NCBI GenBank assembly: GCA_019022495.1
Contig: JAFEKR010000001.1
Location: 4,588,001 to 4,652,000 of the forward strand
Direction: 5' to 3'
Source of the DNA: Epichloe hybrida
Lineage: Eukaryota > Ascomycota > Sordariomycetes > Hypocreales > Clavicipitaceae
DNA: 64,000 nucleotides
Shown: positions 59,540 to 64,000 of the stretch, in pieces
How the letters are laid out: every line of letters starts with the position of its first letter
Numbering within the stretch: the first letter of the stretch is position 1
Notes under the pieces: generated by a model
The model's database searches: none
What the model saw: only the letters and a program-made list of their open reading frames with translations
What the model was told of the DNA's origin: nothing
Position numbers and translations under genes: made by a program

Positions 59540-60340
59540 TGTTGAAATGTAGGGAGCTAGTTGCCAGCTGGCAACAGCTGTACAGGTGCAAGCTCTACGG
59601 TCGGGGACCAATAGGGCTACAACGTTGAATCAATCAACGCAACGCAACGGAAGGTTGTGGCAGTTATCAACTAATAGAATTCGATTTAAATCACTTTTAT
59701 GATATCTTATAGAGCAATAGAATTGATTTTAGATACGTTGTACGGGCAATGCGGCTGTTGGTTGAGAGGACTAGCTATCTAGCTAGTTGAAAAGATCTTC
59801 TTCCTCTCATAGACCTACCGACCGTATCGGTGGATCCGGGCCGCCAACGGGGTCTTACGGGCCACTTTTGATTTTCCGCAAAATTCATTTGTATGCAAAA
59901 ACCAAAAAATCGACTCACCACCATACTAGCTAGCAACCCGTATGCACCAACTTTTGGTCCAAAAAATAACCTTGCATAAAGAGAAAGCCCTATCTTCAAG
60001 CTTCAATTTGCTATATGTGAAACTTTTGTACGACCTCTAGATAAAGAGAAAATCGTTGTCAAAGATAGCTATAGGGTAAGTTACGTGTAGGGTAACCTGC
60101 TTACGTCACCCTAGCTTACGTCACCCTAGCTTACCTAATTACTAGTGGCGTGGTTGTGGCCACACTTGCAGCCACAACGTAATTGACTAATTAGTCATCC
60201 ACACGGTCGGTCGCAGCCATTGACAGCTGCCCTCGCGACCGTTGACAGCTGCAGTGCAGCTGTCAGACTTGCAAAGCAAGCTAGTAATAAGAAGGTTCTT
60301 TAACTAGAAAAAGGGCTAAAAATAAGTCTTATTTTTAACA
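59540..60340 (-). mobile_element. 801-bp LTR, inverted relative to the solo LTR
   Basis: Aligned by eye to 57189-58012 it differs by about 24 substitutions, all transitions, and three indels (1, 21 and 3 bp) that exactly explain the 23-bp length difference. The 74-codon frame on the minus strand at 59775-59999 lies wholly within it and is not preserved in the other copy. Confidence 0.85.
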
Positions 60341-61785
60341 GTAATAGTAAGGACTTATTTATTATATATAAGTAGGCTCTAAAGATAAGGAGGGTTAGGA
60401 TAAGGCTATTAGGGCCTATAGTGTTATTTAGGGCCTTAATTACTATTTAAAGGGTAATAGGTTCTAGTGTTATAGGGTATTTATGTCTAATTATATTATA
60501 GGCTCTTTAGAGCGGCCTATAATACTTTTTAACCTTCCCTATGCTATAGTATGCCTTAATAAGGACTTCCTTAATTAAAATTAACATTAAAGCTACAAAT
60601 TATCTAAATTCATTACTATAGAAGTTTATTCTAGTGTCTATAATAATAAAGTCTAGGGGGCCTAGGTAAGTATTAATCTAGTATATTTAGAGGGCTTCCT
60701 AGGTTGTTTTTGTAGAGATATTATTAAGGAATTTCGCTATATTAAACGCTATAGCTATATCTATAGCATAAAGTGTAGGGCGGTTGCTATCTAGGTAGAA
60801 GACATTTACTATTACTTTATAATTAAAGCTATACTTATCCTTAAGGGTAAACTTAAAGTAATTAGGGCTATTTACATATATTTAGCATTAGTAGTAAATT
60901 CTTATTAGCTTCTTAATAGCTTTAATATTAATATTATACCCTAATCTATAGAGAACCTTATATAGATATTAGATTAATGGATATCTAAAGCAGTAATATA
61001 ATCGCTATAGCTTACCTTCTATAAGGTAGCTCTAAGTAACTACTTCTTTTTTTTATATAAGAAGCATCTAGGCATAGCCCTATTTACATATAACAAGGAC
61101 TTTAATATTTCCTTATTATAGCGTGTTCTTAGAGATATTAAAATTAATCTTTAGATAGTCTATATTATTAAGGGATAAAAGAAATAGAGTTTTTATAGGG
61201 ATAACCTAAAAGAGGATGTTTCTAAAGGGAGTAGGCATATTAGCCACTCTAAGCGTGATAATCAGGTCTCTTACGCTGAATCTAACTAATGCCTTCTTCT
61301 CTATTAATTTATTAAGCTATAATATAGGCATTTAATGTTATAAAGTAAGAAATTAAGGGTACCTTACTGTAAAGAACTTTACGGCTCCTGTGTCAGGCAT
61401 AATCCCTTAGAATATTGCATAGGAATAGTAATCTTCTAACATAAACATTACTAGGGCTTTGTTTATAAGTTCCTACTAAAAGGGGTCTTCTTTACTTAGA
61501 CTATAATAAGCTACTTACCTTATTAGGAATTAAACTATTCTTTTGCTATTAATCTAGGTTCTATAAGTAAAGAAGCTTATAAGTACTAGCCTATCTATAT
61601 TATTAGGGCTATTATTAAATCTAATACTCTTTATATACTAAGTGATTTTATTATTAATAAGGGGTTAGGACTTATGTTCTCCCTTATACTAAGTAAGAAA
61701 TAAATAATATAAGTTATTAGTCAAATCCATAAGGTAATAATTCTTAAAGTATTAAAACACCTTCTTATAGTTCTCTTTAGGGTAC

Positions 61786-61836
61786 TTAGATAACTAGTAT
61801 CCTTCCTTATTACATATATAGCACTTCTTTATACAA
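61786..61836 (-). pseudogene. Gag zinc-knuckle remnant with RIP-type stop
   Basis: The minus strand reads CIKKCYICNKEGY, stop, LSKY. This is the Cx2Cx4(H)x4C knuckle pattern of Ty1/copia Gag in degraded form. The stop is TAG where CAG (Gln) or TGG would stand, and the last Cys/His positions read Tyr, as expected from C-to-T or G-to-A change. Confidence 0.6.
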
Positions 61837-64000
61837 GGAGTACCTCCTCTTTCTTATAGTTTTAAGGGGTATTAGGTCTTTTTTCTAGTCCTATTATATC
61901 TTTGGTTAGTCTAGAATTACTCTAGGGTTATAGCTTTAGTTAGGAACTATTAATAGTTCTTCTTCTCTTCCTTAATAAGATAAAGGGTTATTCTAATCTA
62001 TTTATAAAACTCTTATAGTCTATCTAGCAGATCTATAATCACTTCTCTGCACTCTAGAATACTATAATAGGCTTTAATAAGTTAATTCTAGAGTGCCCTT
62101 TTAGTTTAGCTTACTTTAGGTATTACTTATTATAAGATAGCTAGTCTTTCTGTGAGTTTATTAAAGCATTTAATTATTAACTTACTTAGGTTATCATTTA
62201 CCATTCCTTATAGGGAAGTATTGTTTTACTCTAGCAGATATCTTTACTATATATCCTTAGTTTTAAATTATTCTCTTATATAACTAATAAGCATAAGGAG
62301 ATCTTATAGTTATCTAGGTTTAGAGAGGTAGTCTATATAGTATTATAGTGCTTTACCTTTAAGTATAACCTTAAAAGTATAACTAGCTTATTTAAGCTAG
62401 ATATTAAGTAACTTGTACTTTCTATAGAATATTTAAAGCTTTAATTTAAGGATATTATAGTTATTAGCGCTATAGAGTTATTCTTTAGGGTATACCTTAG
62501 ATAGGTTAATAATTTACTTTAGTAAAGGTCTCTAGGTCTATAGGGGTTCTCTAGGTATTTCCCTTTATATTTATAAAAGGGGTAGTAAGGTCTTTAGGAA
62601 GTAAGAGGGTAGCTTTATAGGTAGTACCCTTAGGGCTTATTATTCTCTCTAATTCTCCTTTTCCTTATATTAGAAAGGAGAAATTATAGCTCTTTAAGCT
62701 ATACTAATAAGGGCATTACTAGCCCTAGATAGCATAGGTTACCTCTATTAGTAACTCTCCTACTTAGGGGCATTATTAGTAGTATTACTAGGGTAATACT
62801 ACTAACTTACCTCTAGTAAAGGTATAAGCGGGGGAGTTACCTGTAGATGCTTATAAATAGTATCCTTAGGTAGTCTTAACTCTAGGTTAATTAACCTTCC
62901 TAGGGGAGATTAACTAGGCCTTCCTAGAGGGGATTAACTTAGTCTTCCTAGGGGAGTCTAGCTTATTAATTCTTTTAATAGTAATTATACTAATAACTAG
63001 GGTAATAGGGTAGGTTACCTAGTTCTAATATTACTATTATCTAGTAGATTATAGAAGAACTCTTTATTCTATAGGTTCTTTTAGAAGCCTATATACTTCT
63101 TCCTAGCCTCTTTAATTTCTTTAAGAGTTTAAAATCTAAATTCTTCTTAGTTTACTATTTCTTTAAGGTTATTTACTATCTTAGTGCCTCTTCTAATAGT
63201 TATATATACTTTATTATAAAGAAAATAGTCTTAAAGTCTATTCTATAAAAGGTCTCTTTCTTTTACGAACTTATCCCTTAACTATTTATAAAAGTTATTA
63301 CTAAATTTAGAGAATAGTGTTCTTCTAAATAACCCTTACTTCTTATATTATTTAGTCTTTATAAGAATATAAAGACTAATTTCCTTAGGTATTATTATCT
63401 CTTTATATTTAGAACTTCCTATTTATTAGAGTAGTTTTTCTATAATATATTATTAAAGCCTTATAGAGATATAGGGGTATAGGTTAGTGTAAATAAGGGT
63501 TTTTCCTTTATTAGGGTATTTATTATTATCTCCTGTTTTAATGCCTTCTATAGTATTATTATAGCTATTAGTCTTACTAGGAACTCTAAATTAACTAGAG
63601 GTCCTAGATGGTTTAGCTGTATCTAATATTCTAATTAATTAAGGGAGGTAAATCTTATAATATAAGAAGAAAAGGGGTATAACTATAATTATATAACGTG
63701 TTTTAGATGTAAAGGATTGTAAGGTAAGGCGGTTAACTTTAAATATATAATAGAATGTATAATAAAGAAAGATAAGGGGATAGCTTAGCTACTAGTGTTA
63801 AACCTTTCTTTATTATTTTAGAGTCTATATAGATATAGATATTAATACTAAAGTAAGAAGAGAGCTATATTATACCTTTCTATTAGCATAACTTATTATC
63901 AAACATAGCCCTCCTATTTTATAGGGTAAGTTATTATTAGATAAGCTGCCTCTTCTAATTAACCTTGCTAATCTACGGTGTTTAAAGACTGCGTGGTTAT

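Larger units (their letters stand above)
59264..60340 (-). mobile_element. Compact non-autonomous LTR-type element, GTAAT target duplication
   Basis: A 1,077-bp insertion flanked by GTAAT (59259-59263 and 60341-60345), starting TGTTG and ending AACA. On the minus strand the order is: an 801-bp LTR (60340-59540) of the same family as the solo LTR; GGTTATGAGC, a possible primer-binding site; a tRNA-like segment with A and B boxes; an A tract; a short spacer; the purine tract CCAGGGGGAGTG; then a terminal 81-bp segment (59344-59264) starting TGTTAAAATATATTG and ending TTTCAACA. No coding capacity is seen. The two terminal repeats are alike only at their ends, which is unusual for one LTR element. 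It interrupts the copia copy B pol remnant at the position matching about 55035 in copy A. Confidence 0.72.
52301..64000. mobile_element. AT-rich RIP-degraded retrotransposon block
   Basis: From about 52.3 kb the sequence becomes very AT-rich and dominated by TA, TAG, CTA and TTA words, with almost no open frame over 60 codons outside the two nested insertions. This is the result expected of RIP, the fungal C-to-T mutation of repeats. Retrotransposon parts are still readable on the minus strand: Gag zinc knuckle, the RNase H end of Pol in two copies, and LTR ends. The block runs beyond the window. Confidence 0.88.
55923..64000 (-). pseudogene. Ty1/copia copy B, RIP-degraded Gag-Pol, interrupted
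   Basis: Minus-strand remnant running to the window end. RNase H end lies at about 56410-56510 (minus reads NAFIKVLLNKALKSFIL, like ADAFTKALPRxALExF of copia). Reverse transcriptase remnants lie to about 58.9 kb, integrase at 60.35-61.3 kb and Gag after about 61.4 kb, with the zinc knuckle at 61786-61836. It is interrupted by a solo LTR (57189-58012) and a compact element (59264-60340), each with target duplications. Many TAG/TAA stops fit C-to-T change of CAG/CAA. The 5' LTR is not reached or not recognisable. Confidence 0.7.

Noticed and set aside
59390..59611. 73-codon minus-strand frame over the tRNA-like segment
   Set aside because: Spans LTR end, tRNA-like part and A tract; not a plausible protein.
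59775..59999. 74-codon minus-strand frame in the AT-rich block
   Set aside because: It lies wholly inside the LTR and is not kept open in the other LTR copy.

Overview
The window is nuclear DNA of a filamentous ascomycete, most likely a Sordariomycete and possibly Hypocreales. This is inferred from short spliced introns (about 45-110 bp) with GTAAGT/GTATGT donors, long GC-rich intergenic spaces, typical fungal families (Zn2Cys6 factor, DHA14 and monocarboxylate-type MFS porters, a three-domain multicopper oxidase) and a retrotransposon block carrying repeat-induced point mutation (RIP). Species cannot be fixed from the sequence alone. All exon joins were made by eye from splice sites, reading frame and family motifs.

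Layout. 1-11.5 kb: tRNA-Val(AAC), then four minus-strand genes: a 14-TM drug efflux porter, a secreted multicopper oxidase, a secreted histidine phosphatase and complex I subunit NDUFB7. 12.4-29.4 kb: a stand-alone FHA protein, RNA polymerase I subunit RPA43, GTP cyclohydrolase II (riboflavin), a coilin-like nuclear protein, a possible small membrane protein, ribosomal protein S24 with a divergent FAM86/EFM3-type methyltransferase, an unrecognised short protein and a cyclophilin-RRM protein (PPIL4/Cyp6). 29.4-33.5 kb holds no gene I can support. 33.5-46.5 kb: Zn2Cys6 factor, mannose-6-phosphate isomerase, SAGA subunit SGF29, an Arf6-type GTPase, Mediator kinase SSN3/CDK8 and actin-related protein ARP2. 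46.8-51.9 kb: a hydantoin/Asp-Glu racemase-like enzyme, a sugar-type MFS porter and a monocarboxylate-type MFS porter, which may form a small catabolic group.

From about 52.3 kb to the window end the base composition falls abruptly to very AT-rich and no intact gene is present. This block is made of RIP-degraded Ty1/copia retrotransposons on the minus strand: two copies sharing an RNase H-end region, a shared 214-bp LTR, and a recognisable Gag zinc knuckle. Nested inside the second copy are two younger, GC-balanced insertions. One is an 824-bp solo LTR with a perfect 5-bp target duplication (GTATT). The other is a 1,077-bp compact element (59264-60340) with its own 5-bp duplication (GTAAT), an 801-bp LTR of the same family in inverted orientation, a purine tract, a short dissimilar terminal repeat, and an internal tRNA-like sequence with RNA polymerase III A and B boxes. 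That compact element is the most unusual object in the window.

Two short palindrome-prone words, TACTCCGTA and TACGGATTAG, recur in non-coding DNA far above chance. A strictly 10-bp-periodic minisatellite lies upstream of the mannose-6-phosphate isomerase gene.
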